Source: an uncultured Verrucomicrobiales bacterium
GTDB taxonomy: Bacteria > Verrucomicrobiota > Verrucomicrobiia > Verrucomicrobiales > Akkermansiaceae
Reading direction: 5' to 3'
NCBI GenBank assembly: GCA_947039485.1
Contig: CAMQZC010000006.1
Span: forward strand, 1 to 64,000
Length of the DNA: 64,000 nt
How positions within the stretch are numbered: position 1 is the first letter of the stretch; each line of letters opens with the position of its first letter. Below are positions 8,368 through 17,850 of the stretch, one piece after another. The translations under genes and the position numbers were made by a program. The notes below the pieces were generated by a model. The model saw only the letters and a program-made list of their open reading frames with translations. It ran no database searches and was not told the origin of the DNA.

Positions 8368-10116
8368 TTAGCTAGGCTCAATCCAGCGGCCATGTGACTT
8401 AATGAGATCAATGAGGCGATCGACAGCTAGATGCTGCGGGATATTGAGCTCTTGGGGCTCATGCCCGACATAGAGGCTAATCTTGCCGGGTGCACCACCC
8501 ACGTAACCAAAGTCAGCATCGCTCATCTCACCGGGGCCGTTGACAATGCAGCCCATGATAGCGATTTTCACACCCTTGAGATGCCCCGTTGCCTCGCGGA
8601 TGCGAGCGGCTGCTTCTTGGATATTGTAGAGGGTTCGCCCACAGGATGGGCAGGAGACATATTCAGTCTTGCTCAGGCGTACACCTGCCGCTTGCAGGAT
8701 ATTGAAGCCGAGCTTAGCGGCCTTCTCCGCGTCAGGCTCAAGTCGAATGAGGACAGCATTGCCAATGCCATCCACGAGCAGGGAGCCAATGTTGATACCG
8801 CCAGCAAGGGCAGGACTGAGGCTCTCAGCACCCTGCAACGTATCCTTGAGCAGAATGCTGTGACGGCTGGGGATACGCGCGGCAAGCAGGCGAAAGGCCT
8901 GCGTCGCGGACATGTCAACACCGTCAGCAACAGAGACAAGAGATGTAGGCGCGCTCTCCAGCTGAGCCAGAGCAGACTCATCGCGAGGGTCAATCTCAAT
9001 GCAGCCGCTCTCCTCATAGCTGAGCTCAGGCATAAATTCCTTCATCTGCGCTGCATCAAGGCTCACGCAAGCAGCGGCAGGCAGCATGACGCGCACAGGC
9101 TCATTCCAACCCAGACTCTGGCCTTGAATCTCGATGAGCTCCGCCTTGCGCTTGCTGTAGAGCAAGGGGTCGAAGCTGGGGCTAGCCTCGCTTTGGCACG
9201 CAGCTCGATGGCTGCATCCAGGCTGGTAGGGGGAAGCAAGCTCAAAGCCTGGAGCAATCTCATAGAGAGCATCCTCGGTGAGTGAGACGCGCAACGTATC
9301 GCCGATACCATCAGCGAGCATGCTACCAATGCCAATAGCACTCTTGATGCGTGCATCCTCGCCCTCACCAGCCTCTGTGACACCGAGGTGGATGGGGTAA
9401 TTCCAGCCTTCTCCATTCTCATCATTGAGGCGTTTGACAAGCAATCGGTAGGCCGCGATCATCACCTTGACATTCGAGGACTTCATCGAGAAGACAAAAT
9501 TATGGTAGTCGAGCTCACGCGCAACACGGGCAAACTCAAGCGCACTCTCCACCATACCCTCAGGGCTATCACCGTAGTGGTTGAGGATACGATCCGAGAG
9601 CGAGCCATGATTAGCCCCAAGTCGCATGGCGCGGCCATGCTCCTTGCAAAAGAGAACCAGCGGACTAAAGGCCACGCGGATACGCTCCAGCTCCTGCTCA
9701 TACTCACTCTCGCTGTAGTCGCGAGTCATAAATTTCTTTTTATCAACAAAGTTGCCGGGATTGATGCGAATCTTCTCCACCCACTTAGCAGACTCCATCG
9801 CGGCATCGGGCTTGAAGTGAATATCCGCGACAAGAGGCACGTGGCAACCAGCAGCGCGGAGCTCACGGGCGATATGCTCAAGATTTGCAGCGTAAGACTT
9901 CGTCTGAGCCGTCAATCGGATAATCTCACAACCAGCATCAGCAAGACCCAGAGCCTCCTTGACACAAGCAGCTGTATCCATCGTGCTCGATGTCAGCATC
10001 GACTGAATGCGGATGGGGTGTGTCCCCCCAATACCCGTATTACCAAGCGTAACCTCGCGGCTAACTCGGCGGTTGTAAGAAAAAAGACTAGGGCAGTGAT
10101 AGGAGCTCATGAACAT
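8368..10116 (-). CDS. ispG: 4-hydroxy-3-methylbut-2-enyl diphosphate synthase, long form
   Basis: IspG (GcpE) converts methylerythritol cyclodiphosphate to HMBPP in the MEP isoprenoid pathway, using a [4Fe-4S] cluster. At about 582 residues this is the long form found in Chlamydiae and plants: a TIM barrel at the N-terminus, a central insert of roughly 200 residues (about 270-470), and a C-terminal Fe-S domain. The cluster cysteines are visible in CPSCGRTL and MGCIVNGPGE. A second ATG two codons in (10110) is an equally likely start. It is monocistronic and diverges from the next plus-strand gene. Confidence 0.95.
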   Translation of the reverse strand: MFMSSYHCPSLFSYNRRVSREVTLGNTGIGGTHPIRIQSMLTSSTMDTAACVKEALGLADAGCEIIRLTAQTKSYAANLEHIARELRAAGCHVPLVADIHFKPDAAMESAKWVEKIRINPGNFVDKKKFMTRDYSESEYEQELERIRVAFSPLVLFCKEHGRAMRLGANHGSLSDRILNHYGDSPEGMVESALEFARVARELDYHNFVFSMKSSNVKVMIAAYRLLVKRLNDENGEGWNYPIHLGVTEAGEGEDARIKSAIGIGSMLADGIGDTLRVSLTEDALYEIAPGFELASPYQPGCSHRAACQSEASPSFDPLLYSKRKAELIEIQGQSLGWNEPVRVMLPAAACVSLDAAQMKEFMPELSYEESGCIEIDPRDESALAQLESAPTSLVSVADGVDMSATQAFRLLAARIPSRHSILLKDTLQGAESLSPALAGGINIGSLLVDGIGNAVLIRLEPDAEKAAKLGFNILQAAGVRLSKTEYVSCPSCGRTLYNIQEAAARIREATGHLKGVKIAIMGCIVNGPGEMSDADFGYVGGAPGKISLYVGHEPQELNIPQHLAVDRLIDLIKSHGRWIEPS

Positions 10117-10237
10117 AAATGTAGCTCTCTTCTGCCCTCATTTCAAGCACAAAGCAACTAACATCCCTCTTTTGCGATTGACTTTTAATCAAGGAGCGTC
10201 TAGAGTGAGTTCTCGAAATCTACCACCAACTCGTATT

Positions 10238-10741
10238 ATGAACAAGATTTTATATCCCTTTATTGGCCTAGCAGCCGCCGCGCTGATGAGCTCATGCCTC
10301 TCAACAGACCACACTGCAGCAGAGATGCCCTACTCACCTAGAGCGATCAAAGCCCTCCCCGACCCTACGCTCGTCGAAGCACTTCTCCCTGCTAACACAG
10401 CGCCCATCCCCTCCCCCTACGACGTCAACCCCAGAGTTGCAGCCTCTAGCCTCAACCCCGCGCGCACACAACCTGTACTGCGCACTGGTCCAAGCAAAGT
10501 TGCCACGCCGCATATCATCACCCCAGCGCGACCCAGCATCAGCCTTCCCCCTCCTGCGCCCAGCACCGCCGTCACAGGCATCCCTACTGCCAAGGCCGTC
10601 CCCGGAGACCCACACCGCGTCTACAACCCTTGGAACCCCAGCCTGCGCATCCGCATCACCGACTCCAAGACAGGTCAGCCCTTTGTTAGTGGCAAAGTAC
10701 TCAAGGTGCCAGGCACCTCCAACTTCTTCCGCGTGCCGTAA
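10238..10741 (+). CDS. Proline-rich lipoprotein of unknown function
   Basis: From the ATG at 10238 the product is 167 residues. It begins with a lipoprotein signal peptide ending in the lipobox MSSC and is otherwise low in complexity: Pro, Ala, Ser and Thr make up most of residues 40-130. The C-terminal 35 residues look more ordered (RIRITDSKTGQPF). An upstream in-frame ATG at 10109 would put 43 residues before the signal peptide, so it is rejected. The gene ends 6 bases ahead of tyrA and may be co-transcribed with it. No family recognised. Confidence 0.65.
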   Translation: MNKILYPFIGLAAAALMSSCLSTDHTAAEMPYSPRAIKALPDPTLVEALLPANTAPIPSPYDVNPRVAASSLNPARTQPVLRTGPSKVATPHIITPARPSISLPPPAPSTAVTGIPTAKAVPGDPHRVYNPWNPSLRIRITDSKTGQPFVSGKVLKVPGTSNFFRVP

Positions 10742-10747
10742 GCCGCA

Positions 10748-11644
10748 ATGCCTGTGACTCAACCTGACGAGACACCCTTCCGCTCTGTAGCCGTGATAGG
10801 GCCTGGCCTCCTTGGAGGCTCGGTAGCCCTTGCTATCAGAGACCTGCTGCCCAGCTGCGAACTCCGCCTCTGGGCGCGTCGTGAGAGCAGCCTCGAGCTC
10901 GCTCGGGAGCTGCAAATCACCCCCAAGCTCTACAGCGACCTCGGAGCAGCCGTCTCAGGAGCAGAGCTCATCATCCTCGCCACCCCCATCGGTGCCTTTG
11001 AGGATTTGACACGCCGCATGCTGCCCCAACTCAGCCCTCAATCACTCGTCACCGACTTGGGCTCAGTCAAGGCCTACGTGCATCGCACCACTGGCGCATT
11101 CTTAGCGGAGCGCGGTCGAGACTTCATCGGCTCGCACCCCATGGCAGGCTCGGAGAAGCAAGGGCTAGAGCATGCATCCACCGCCCTGCTTGCAGGAGCA
11201 ACCTGCGCCCTCTGCAACGACCATCAAGTCTCCGAGGAGAAAATGCAGCGCCTAGAAAGATTTTGGCAAGCGATTGGGATGAAAAGCTACCGTATGGAGC
11301 CAATCAACCACGATCGCAGCGTCGCGCGCATCTCACACATCCCCCACGTCCTAGCAGCACTCTGTGCGCGCACCGCGGACATGGGAGGCGTACCAAAGGA
11401 AGACCTGCGCCGCCTAGCTGCAGGGGGATTCCGCGACACAACACGCGTCAGCTCTGGTCCAGCACACATGTGGTCAGATATCCTGTGGGAGAACGACGTC
11501 GCCATCCGCGACACGCTCAACTACTGCATCGAGGACCTGCACAAGCTCATCGAGTTGCTTGAGCAAGGCGACCGCGCAGGAACCGAGCAATGGCTAGCCC
11601 AAGGCAAGGCCTCACGCGAATGCATCCGCAAGGGCAAGCGCTAA
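10748..11644 (+). CDS. tyrA: Prephenate/arogenate dehydrogenase
   Basis: A 298-residue NAD(P)-dependent dehydrogenase of tyrosine synthesis. It carries the Rossmann motif GPGLLGGS near the N-terminus, then ATPIGAFED, the conserved GSHPMAGSE active-site block, and the helical C-terminal dimerisation domain with DRSVARISHIPH. There is no chorismate mutase or ACT domain, so it is the monofunctional form. Cofactor and substrate preference cannot be fixed by eye. It follows the lipoprotein gene by 6 bases. Confidence 0.92.
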   Translation: MPVTQPDETPFRSVAVIGPGLLGGSVALAIRDLLPSCELRLWARRESSLELARELQITPKLYSDLGAAVSGAELIILATPIGAFEDLTRRMLPQLSPQSLVTDLGSVKAYVHRTTGAFLAERGRDFIGSHPMAGSEKQGLEHASTALLAGATCALCNDHQVSEEKMQRLERFWQAIGMKSYRMEPINHDRSVARISHIPHVLAALCARTADMGGVPKEDLRRLAAGGFRDTTRVSSGPAHMWSDILWENDVAIRDTLNYCIEDLHKLIELLEQGDRAGTEQWLAQGKASRECIRKGKR

Positions 11645-11657
11645 GCGCCCAGTCCAA

Positions 11658-11843
11658 TTGATTCTTGAGGTCAAGCCCCATCTGCAAGAGGCAATCAGGC
11701 AAGGAGGAGAAGCCCTAGAACTCCAAAAGAAGCAGGCGCAGTACCCCCGCCCAGCGGCAGCTGAGCCCCAGCGCGCCACGTTATCCAGCACGCCGCGTCG
11801 CAGCACCCACCATAAGACGAAGAAGCCTCATCGTGGTCGATAA
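11658..11843 (+). CDS. Possible small basic protein downstream of tyrA
   Basis: A 61-codon reading frame starts at a TTG 13 bases after the tyrA stop. The product begins with a helical stretch (LEVKPHLQEAIRQGGEALELQKKQ) and ends in a very basic Pro/Arg/His/Lys tail. There is no ribosome binding site and no recognisable family. It may be a genuine co-transcribed small protein or chance. Confidence 0.25.
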   Translation: MILEVKPHLQEAIRQGGEALELQKKQAQYPRPAAAEPQRATLSSTPRRSTHHKTKKPHRGR

Positions 11844-11910
11844 CCCTCAAGGAAGCACAGCGCTACACCGCCCTGCGAGAGACTAATTAAGCGCCGCGGC
11901 TGCCCCCCCC

Positions 11911-11951
11911 AAAAAAGCAAAAAAAACCCCTGTGCCGTAGCACAAGGGTTT
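11911..11951 (-). terminator. Terminator of the GH109 gene
   Basis: An imperfect stem (AACCCCTGTGC against GCACAAGGGTT, loop CGTA) has runs of A on its plus-strand left side, giving U-rich ends for minus-strand transcripts. Confidence 0.8.
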
Positions 11952-11976
11952 GAAATTTTGTTTTCTCAGCTCAGCC

Positions 11977-13458
11977 TTAGCTGATGATGCCAAGAGGCTT
12001 GGTTGTCTTCCAATCGCCACGTGTGAAGTCGGGGAACATCTGGGGCATACCACCCTGTACAACAGACTTCTCAGAGAGCTCTGAGCAAGAGCACCAGAAG
12101 GCGCCTTCGTAGACATTTTGATCCATGGCCTCACCCTTGCGGAGACACTCAATGGCGCGGAAGAACATTGTGTAATCCATACCACCGTGGCCTGCCTTGC
12201 GGAGAGCATCAGCACCACCGATATGTTCAACAACACGCTTGTAAAGAGGGTGATCGTACTTCTCGAAAATAGCTTCGAATTCTTCGCCTTGAATCCAGCT
12301 ATGGAAGTTACCATCGCCGAGCTTCTCACCAGCCACACGGTTGGGGAAGCCAGCAAGCGTGCCGAGCGTACCCTGAATCAAGTTGTGACGGGAGTAAGGA
12401 CGTGGGCTTGTCTCATCCCACTGAAGCATAATTGTACGACCCATCGTTGTCTTGATGATGGAGGTATTGATATCACCGCACTCGTAATTGAGCTTGTTCC
12501 ACTTGTGGTCTGCAGGCCAGTTTTCCTTAGCATACTTAGCACGGCCACGAGCAGGGCTAGAGAAGGAGGTCATGCGACCGAAGTTGTCCTCACCGCGAGC
12601 GAGGCTCATGTACTGAGCTACAGGGCCGAGACCATGCGTGGTGTAGACATTACCATTACGCTGAGCGTAATGGTAGGTGCGCCAGGAACCTGTACCATCG
12701 ACGAGCTCTTCTTCATGCATCTCGCTGCGAAGGTCATGGATGTAAGCGGCTTCACCGTGAAGGAGTTCACCAATTACGCCTTGACGTACCATGTTGAGGT
12801 ACATAAGTTCTTCGCGACCGTAGTTCACGTTTTCGAGCTGCATGCAATGCTTCTGATACTTCTCGCTGTGATCAACGATAGCCCAGAGTTCCTTGATGGA
12901 TACAGCCATGGGCACCTCAACGAGCGTGTGTGCACCGTACTTCATACAGTCACAGGTGATGCGTGCATGCCATTCCCAGCTAGGGGCGACAACAACAGCA
13001 TCAGGCTTGATCTCGGTGAGCATCTTGACGTACTCTTGCTCGCCACCGAAGTAGACAGCTGGAGTCTTGCCCGTAGCCTTAGTAACTTTATCAGCACAGT
13101 CTTTAGCGTGCTCTTCAAAAAGATCGCTCATTGCAACAATCTCAACGCCGGGGACGAGAAGCATACGAGGCACATGACTGTGACCACGCTTGCCGCAACC
13201 GATGAAGGCCACGCGGACAACGTCAAGCTTAGGTGCGCGAAAACCGCCCATGTACTTCGAGCCAGCAGGGCGAGAAGGATAAGTAGTCATAGGACCAATA
13301 GGGGATGCACCTGTAGGTACATACTGCGCACCACCACCAAGATTGGTAGGGATGACAAGTCCGGAGGCCGTTGAGGCCATGAAGGGGCTAGCTGCCATAG
13401 CACCGGTAAAAAGACCGAGCTGCTGCAGGAAACGGCGACGTGATGTAGAATTGTTCAT
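11977..13458 (-). CDS. GH109-type Gfo/Idh/MocA glycosidase (alpha-N-acetylgalactosaminidase family)
   Basis: A 493-residue NAD-binding protein with a Tat signal (SRRRFLQQLG, residues 6-15). The mature Rossmann domain begins near residue 80 (GCGKRG, 87-92) and the C-terminal half is the oxidoreductase substrate domain. The blocks ENVNYGREE, LNMVRQG and THGLGPVAQY match the GH109 subgroup, whose characterised members cleave terminal alpha-GalNAc by an NAD-dependent redox mechanism. This points to export of a folded, cofactor-loaded enzyme acting on mucin-type or blood-group glycans. GH109 members are known in Akkermansia. Other members of the superfamily have different activities, so the substrate remains inferred. 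Confidence 0.88.
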   Translation of the reverse strand: MNNSTSRRRFLQQLGLFTGAMAASPFMASTASGLVIPTNLGGGAQYVPTGASPIGPMTTYPSRPAGSKYMGGFRAPKLDVVRVAFIGCGKRGHSHVPRMLLVPGVEIVAMSDLFEEHAKDCADKVTKATGKTPAVYFGGEQEYVKMLTEIKPDAVVVAPSWEWHARITCDCMKYGAHTLVEVPMAVSIKELWAIVDHSEKYQKHCMQLENVNYGREELMYLNMVRQGVIGELLHGEAAYIHDLRSEMHEEELVDGTGSWRTYHYAQRNGNVYTTHGLGPVAQYMSLARGEDNFGRMTSFSSPARGRAKYAKENWPADHKWNKLNYECGDINTSIIKTTMGRTIMLQWDETSPRPYSRHNLIQGTLGTLAGFPNRVAGEKLGDGNFHSWIQGEEFEAIFEKYDHPLYKRVVEHIGGADALRKAGHGGMDYTMFFRAIECLRKGEAMDQNVYEGAFWCSCSELSEKSVVQGGMPQMFPDFTRGDWKTTKPLGIIS

Positions 13459-13463
13459 ATGTA

Positions 13464-13485
13464 AATAACGGTTATAATAACGGTT
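13464..13485 (-). promoter_or_regulatory. 10-bp direct repeat ahead of the GH109 gene
   Basis: AATAACGGTT occurs twice, 12 bases apart, directly upstream of the GH109 start at 13458. The spacing of about one helical turn suggests a possible regulator site. The regulator is unknown. Confidence 0.35.
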
Positions 13486-13632
13486 TCGCTTCCCTACACA
13501 ATATCAAATAAAGCCCCTCATGTAAAACACATTTCTCGATGCCTCCTGTAAAAAACACACAAACAACAGAATAACAATATATTAATCTATAGCATATTAA
13601 TTGTCATAAAGTGAATAGTTGTTGTTTCGCAA

Positions 13633-13666
13633 GAAAAAAGCCCCCCTGCATCGGCAGAGGGGCTTC
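13633..13666 (-). terminator. Terminator of kbl
   Basis: A GC-rich stem (AGCCCC...CTGC with GCAG...GGGGCT) is flanked by a run of A on the plus-strand left side, giving a U tract on the minus strand. Confidence 0.8.
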
Positions 13667-13686
13667 AAATTTTGTAAAAACAATCC

Positions 13687-14886
13687 TTACTTAATAATAC
13701 CCAGCTCACGACTAGCCTGAGCAAAGGCATCAATGGCGCGATCCAGCTGCTGCTGCGTATGCGCCGCAGAAATCTGAGTGCGGATACGAGCCTGCTCACG
13801 TGGCACGACAGGGAAGAAGAAGCCCATAGCGTAGACACCCAACTCAAGGAGTCGTGCGCTGAGCTGCTGAGAAAGAGCCGCATCACCTATCATCACTGGC
13901 ACAATAGCATGATTGGCACCTGCGAGGTTAAAGCCACACTGCTCCATTCCCTTGCGGAAGTAGGTCGCATTGCTCTGCACCGTCTCAACGAGCTCGGTAG
14001 AAGCCTCAAGCATGTCGATGACCTTAATCGTCGTTGCCGCGATTGCAGGCATAATGCTGTTTGAGAAAAGATAAGGACGAGCCTTTTGGCGCAGCTGTGC
14101 AATCACCTCCTTGGGTCCAGAGATGTAGCCACCTGAGGCGCCACCCAGAGCCTTACCAAGGGTACCCGTGGTAATATCGCTCTTGCCAAAGATACCGCAG
14201 TGCTCATGCGTACCGCGACCGCGCTTGCCCAGCACACCTGTGGAGTGAGAGTCATCAAAGTGAACGATAGCACCGTACTTTTCAGCGAGCTGATGCACAA
14301 CATCGAGCTGGCAGACAATGCCGTCCATAGAGAACACACCGTCAGTAGAAATCAAAATCGTGCGAGCTCCAGCGGCCTTTGCCTCCTTGAGCTTTGCCTC
14401 AAGATCAACCATATCGTTATTAGCATAGCGATAACGAGCAGCCTTGCAGAGACGCACACCATCAATAATCGAGGCGTGGTTGAGGGAATCGGAGACAATG
14501 GCGTCATTCGCATCAAGCAGACCCTCAAAGAGACCACCATTAGCATCGTAGCAGGAGCCAAAGAGAATCGTATCCTCCATACCAAGGAAAGCGCTGAGGC
14601 GATCCTCAAGCTCTTGGTGCAGCGTCTGCGTGCCGCAAATAAAGCGCACCGAGGCCATCCCGTAACCCCAGCGATCAATGGCGTCCTTTGCCGTCTGCAT
14701 CAACTCTGGATTGTTGGCGAGACCGAGGTAATTATTGGCGCACATGTTGATGACCTGACTGCCATCCTTGAGGCCAACTTGAGAAAATTGAGGCGTATCA
14801 ATATAACGCTCTTGCTTGAAGAGACCTGCCGCTTGGAGACCTGCAAGGTTGCTCTGCAAACGAATTTTGAATTCGGGGTTATACAT
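13687..14886 (-). CDS. kbl: Glycine C-acetyltransferase (2-amino-3-ketobutyrate CoA ligase)
   Basis: A PLP-dependent alpha-oxoamine synthase that joins acetyl-CoA and glycine or runs the reverse cleavage in threonine breakdown. From the ATG at 14886 the protein is 399 residues, the usual Kbl length; an upstream start at 14955 would add 23 atypical residues. The PLP lysine lies in TTGTLGKALGG, and NYLGLANNPEL, DDSHSTGVLGKRGRG and the C-terminal PVVPREQARIR block are typical. A TATAAT on the minus strand at 14964-14969 may be its -10 box. No threonine dehydrogenase is adjacent. Other alpha-oxoamine synthases (BioF) are similar, but the sequence fits Kbl best. Confidence 0.9.
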   Translation of the reverse strand: MYNPEFKIRLQSNLAGLQAAGLFKQERYIDTPQFSQVGLKDGSQVINMCANNYLGLANNPELMQTAKDAIDRWGYGMASVRFICGTQTLHQELEDRLSAFLGMEDTILFGSCYDANGGLFEGLLDANDAIVSDSLNHASIIDGVRLCKAARYRYANNDMVDLEAKLKEAKAAGARTILISTDGVFSMDGIVCQLDVVHQLAEKYGAIVHFDDSHSTGVLGKRGRGTHEHCGIFGKSDITTGTLGKALGGASGGYISGPKEVIAQLRQKARPYLFSNSIMPAIAATTIKVIDMLEASTELVETVQSNATYFRKGMEQCGFNLAGANHAIVPVMIGDAALSQQLSARLLELGVYAMGFFFPVVPREQARIRTQISAAHTQQQLDRAIDAFAQASRELGIIK

Positions 14887-15144
14887 AAAGTAGGGAGAGC
14901 TAGAGGGTAATTTCAGCTCGGGAAGAATCTTAGCCCCTAGCTGGACAAGTGTCAATGAGATTTATTATAGAGCTTGCCATGCTGGGCAGATAAAAAACAA
15001 GAGCAGCAAGATAGATAAAACTAACTCCGTGAAGGGCTTCATTAACCGCAAAATAAAGGGGTTTTTTACTTAGAGAAGCTGTTTGGGGCTTGCATTTACT
15101 TATACAATGAGCTAAGCTCGCCCTGCAAAGACTTAGATTGCATT

Positions 15145-15816
15145 ATGAAGGATATTATCACGACAATTTGTCAGTTCGTTACGTCATCCGTTGGCCGCAA
15201 GGTAATTGTGGCTCTCACGGGTGCTTGCTTACTCCTCTTCCTAGTAGGTCACCTTGCCGGCAACATGACCATCTACGGAGGTCTTGGAGGCGGCAATGAA
15301 ACCTCTTGGATCAACCATTACGCTCAAGGCTTGCACGCCATGCCAGCATGGTTACTCTGGGCTATTCGCCTCGGACTCTTGGCTGTTTTACTTGTACACA
15401 TTGGCTTTACGCTGGTGCTCAAGTGGGAAAACGTCAACGCCCGCACCAAATACCAAAAAGAGGGCACGCTCAAGGCTACGCTCGCTTCCCGTACCATGGT
15501 ACTTACAGGTGTAACCATTTTCTGCTTCATGGTTTTCCATCTCTGGCAGTTGACTTACAACGGTGATCCTGCCAATTGCTACGAGCATATTGTGCACGCC
15601 TTCATCAACCCTTGGTGCTCGCTCTTCTACATCGCAGCCATCAGCTGCCTCTTCATGCATGTGCGTCATGGTTTCCAGTCGGTCTTCCAGTCCATTGGTC
15701 TGAGCACACGCAAGATCCGCCCCATTTTTGACCTCGCAGCGATTGCCTTTGGCCTCGTCATCTGCGGTGGCTACATCTCCATCCCTCTGGCCGTTCTCGC
15801 CGGAATCATCCGCTAA
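15145..15816 (+). CDS. sdhC: Succinate dehydrogenase cytochrome b subunit (class B)
   Basis: A 223-residue integral membrane protein with five predicted membrane segments. It carries conserved haem-ligand histidines (LVGHLAGNM with His36, LVHIGF, MVFHLWQL, FMHVRHGFQS). This single-subunit, di-haem type occurs in Bacillus, Wolinella and Bacteroidota enzymes that work with menaquinone. It is the first gene of a clear sdhCAB operon, 20 bases before sdhA. A TATACAAT about 36 bases upstream is a likely -10 region. The complex could act as succinate dehydrogenase or fumarate reductase; sequence alone does not decide the direction. Confidence 0.93.
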   Translation: MKDIITTICQFVTSSVGRKVIVALTGACLLLFLVGHLAGNMTIYGGLGGGNETSWINHYAQGLHAMPAWLLWAIRLGLLAVLLVHIGFTLVLKWENVNARTKYQKEGTLKATLASRTMVLTGVTIFCFMVFHLWQLTYNGDPANCYEHIVHAFINPWCSLFYIAAISCLFMHVRHGFQSVFQSIGLSTRKIRPIFDLAAIAFGLVICGGYISIPLAVLAGIIR

Positions 15817-15836
15817 GCTTCTAACTATTTAGTCAC

Positions 15837-17801
15837 ATGAAAGATATTCAATTCCCCATCAGCGACTTCATGCCTGATGCCTGCATCCCTGAAGGACCAG
15901 TCGACCAGAAGTGGACGAAGTACAAGCGCGAAGCTAAGCTCATCAACCCCAGCAACCGCCGTAAGTACACGGTGATTGTCGTAGGCTCAGGCCTCGCAGG
16001 TGGTGCAGCTGCAGCAACTCTCGCAGAGCTCGGCTACAAGGTAAAGTGCTTCTGCTATCAGGACAGCCCACGCCGCGCTCACTCCATCGCCGCACAGGGT
16101 GGTATCAATGCTGCTCACAACTATCAAAACGATGGTGACTCTGTCTACCGTCTTTTCTACGACACCGTTAAGGGTGGTGACTTCCGCGCTCGTGAATCCA
16201 ATGTCTACCGCCTCGCTGAGGTATCCTGCAACATCATCAACCAGTGCGTCGCACAGGGCGTGCCCTTCGGTCGCGAATACGGTGGTATGCTCGATAACCG
16301 CTCCTTTGGTGGTTCCCAGCTCAAGCGTACCTTCTACAGCCGCGGTCAGACTGGCCAACAGCTCCTTCTTGGTTGCTACCAAGCAATGGAAAAAGAAATC
16401 GGCAAGGGCAACATCGAGATGTTCACCCGCACCGAAATGCTCGACCTCGTTGTCGTAGACGGCCATGCCAAGGGCATCGTCGTGCGCGACATGGTCACAG
16501 GCGAGATCAAGAGCCACTCTGGCGATACGGTGATCGTTGCAACAGGTGGCTACGGTCGCGTGTTCTTCCTCTCCACAAACGCTATGGGTTGCAACGTCGG
16601 CGCTGCCCACGCATGCTGGAAGCGCGGTGCCTACTTCGCAAACCCATGCTACACTCAGATTCACCCCACTTGCATTCCTGTCAAGGGTGACTACCAGTCC
16701 AAGCTTACCCTCATGTCCGAGTCCCTCCGCAACGATGGCCGTATCTGGGTACCCTCAACTCGCGAGCTCGCAGAAAAGGTCCGCAATGGCTCAATCAAGG
16801 CCTCCGATATTCCAGAAAACGAGCGTGACTACTACCTTGAGCGCAAGTACCCCTCCTTCGGCAACCTCGCCCCTCGTGACATCTCCTCTCGCGCCGCGAA
16901 GGAAGCTTGTGACGACAATCGCGGTATTGCCACTTCCGGCTTTGGCGTATTCCTTGACTTCAAGGACGCAATCAACCGCATGGGCAAGGACTGGATCGCA
17001 GGTCAATACGGTAACCTCTTTGAAATGTATGAGGAAATCACCGATGTAGACCCTAACGATGAGCCTATGATGATTTACCCTGCTTCCCACTACACAATGG
17101 GCGGTCTCTGGGTTGACTACAATCTCCAAGCTAGCATTCCTGGTCTCCATGTACTTGGTGAAGCTAATTTCTCCGATCACGGTGCTAACCGCCTCGGTGC
17201 CTCTGCACTCATGCAAGGCCTCTCCGATGGTTACTTCGTCATCTCCTCCACTCTGCCAACTTACCTGACTTCAATCAAGCCAGGTACCGTCACCACAGCT
17301 GCTCCTGAATTCAAGGCTGCAGAAGACGAAGTCAAGGCCCGCCTCAACAAGATGATGAACGTCAAGGGTACTCGTACTCCTGATGATATTCACCGCGAGC
17401 TCGGTCAGCTGATGTGGGACAATGTAGGCATGGGTCGTACCCGTGAGAGCCTGACCGCAGCTATTGAGCGCATCCCTGCTATCCGCGAGGAGTTCTGGAA
17501 CAACGTCAAAGTTGCCGGCACAACAGTGGGTATGAACATGGAGCTTGAAAAGGCATGGCGCCTGGGTTGCTATGTTGAGTTCTGCGAATTACTCTGCTAC
17601 GATGCCTTGGCACGTGAGGAGTCCTGCGGCGCTCACTTCCGCTTGGAATACCAACTTGATGATGGTGAAGCTGCTCGTAATGATGCAGAATACGCCTACG
17701 TCTCCGCTTGGGAATACAAGGGTGTTGGCGAGCTGCCAGTTCTCCACAAGGAGCCTCTGACCTTCGAAACCGTCAACCTCGCTGTTCGCTCTTACAAGTA
17801 A
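15837..17801 (+). CDS. sdhA: Succinate dehydrogenase/fumarate reductase flavoprotein subunit
   Basis: A 654-residue flavoprotein with the N-terminal FAD Rossmann motif ([12 protein letters not shown], about residues 45-56). The His that binds FAD covalently is in [10 protein letters not shown]. Catalytic-domain blocks are GGYGRVF, HPTCIP and [13 protein letters not shown]. The long C-terminal helical domain is complete. It oxidises succinate or reduces fumarate on the cytoplasmic face of the membrane. It lies between sdhC (20 bases) and sdhB (49 bases) and shares their orientation. About 15 residues longer at the N-terminus than many homologues, as in other class B enzymes. Confidence 0.96.
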   Translation: MKDIQFPISDFMPDACIPEGPVDQKWTKYKREAKLINPSNRRKYTVIVVGSGLAGGAAAATLAELGYKVKCFCYQDSPRRAHSIAAQGGINAAHNYQNDGDSVYRLFYDTVKGGDFRARESNVYRLAEVSCNIINQCVAQGVPFGREYGGMLDNRSFGGSQLKRTFYSRGQTGQQLLLGCYQAMEKEIGKGNIEMFTRTEMLDLVVVDGHAKGIVVRDMVTGEIKSHSGDTVIVATGGYGRVFFLSTNAMGCNVGAAHACWKRGAYFANPCYTQIHPTCIPVKGDYQSKLTLMSESLRNDGRIWVPSTRELAEKVRNGSIKASDIPENERDYYLERKYPSFGNLAPRDISSRAAKEACDDNRGIATSGFGVFLDFKDAINRMGKDWIAGQYGNLFEMYEEITDVDPNDEPMMIYPASHYTMGGLWVDYNLQASIPGLHVLGEANFSDHGANRLGASALMQGLSDGYFVISSTLPTYLTSIKPGTVTTAAPEFKAAEDEVKARLNKMMNVKGTRTPDDIHRELGQLMWDNVGMGRTRESLTAAIERIPAIREEFWNNVKVAGTTVGMNMELEKAWRLGCYVEFCELLCYDALAREESCGAHFRLEYQLDDGEAARNDAEYAYVSAWEYKGVGELPVLHKEPLTFETVNLAVRSYK

Positions 17802-17850
17802 AGAGATCGAGTAATTTACAACACACACAATTTACCCATTACCAACTATT

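Noticed and set aside
8431..9285. A 284-codon open frame antisense to ispG
   Set aside because: ispG is complete and conserved on the other strand; this frame has no family motifs.
12118..13374. A 418-codon open frame antisense to the GH109 gene
   Set aside because: It mirrors the codon pattern of the GH109 gene, has no ribosome binding site and encodes no recognisable family.
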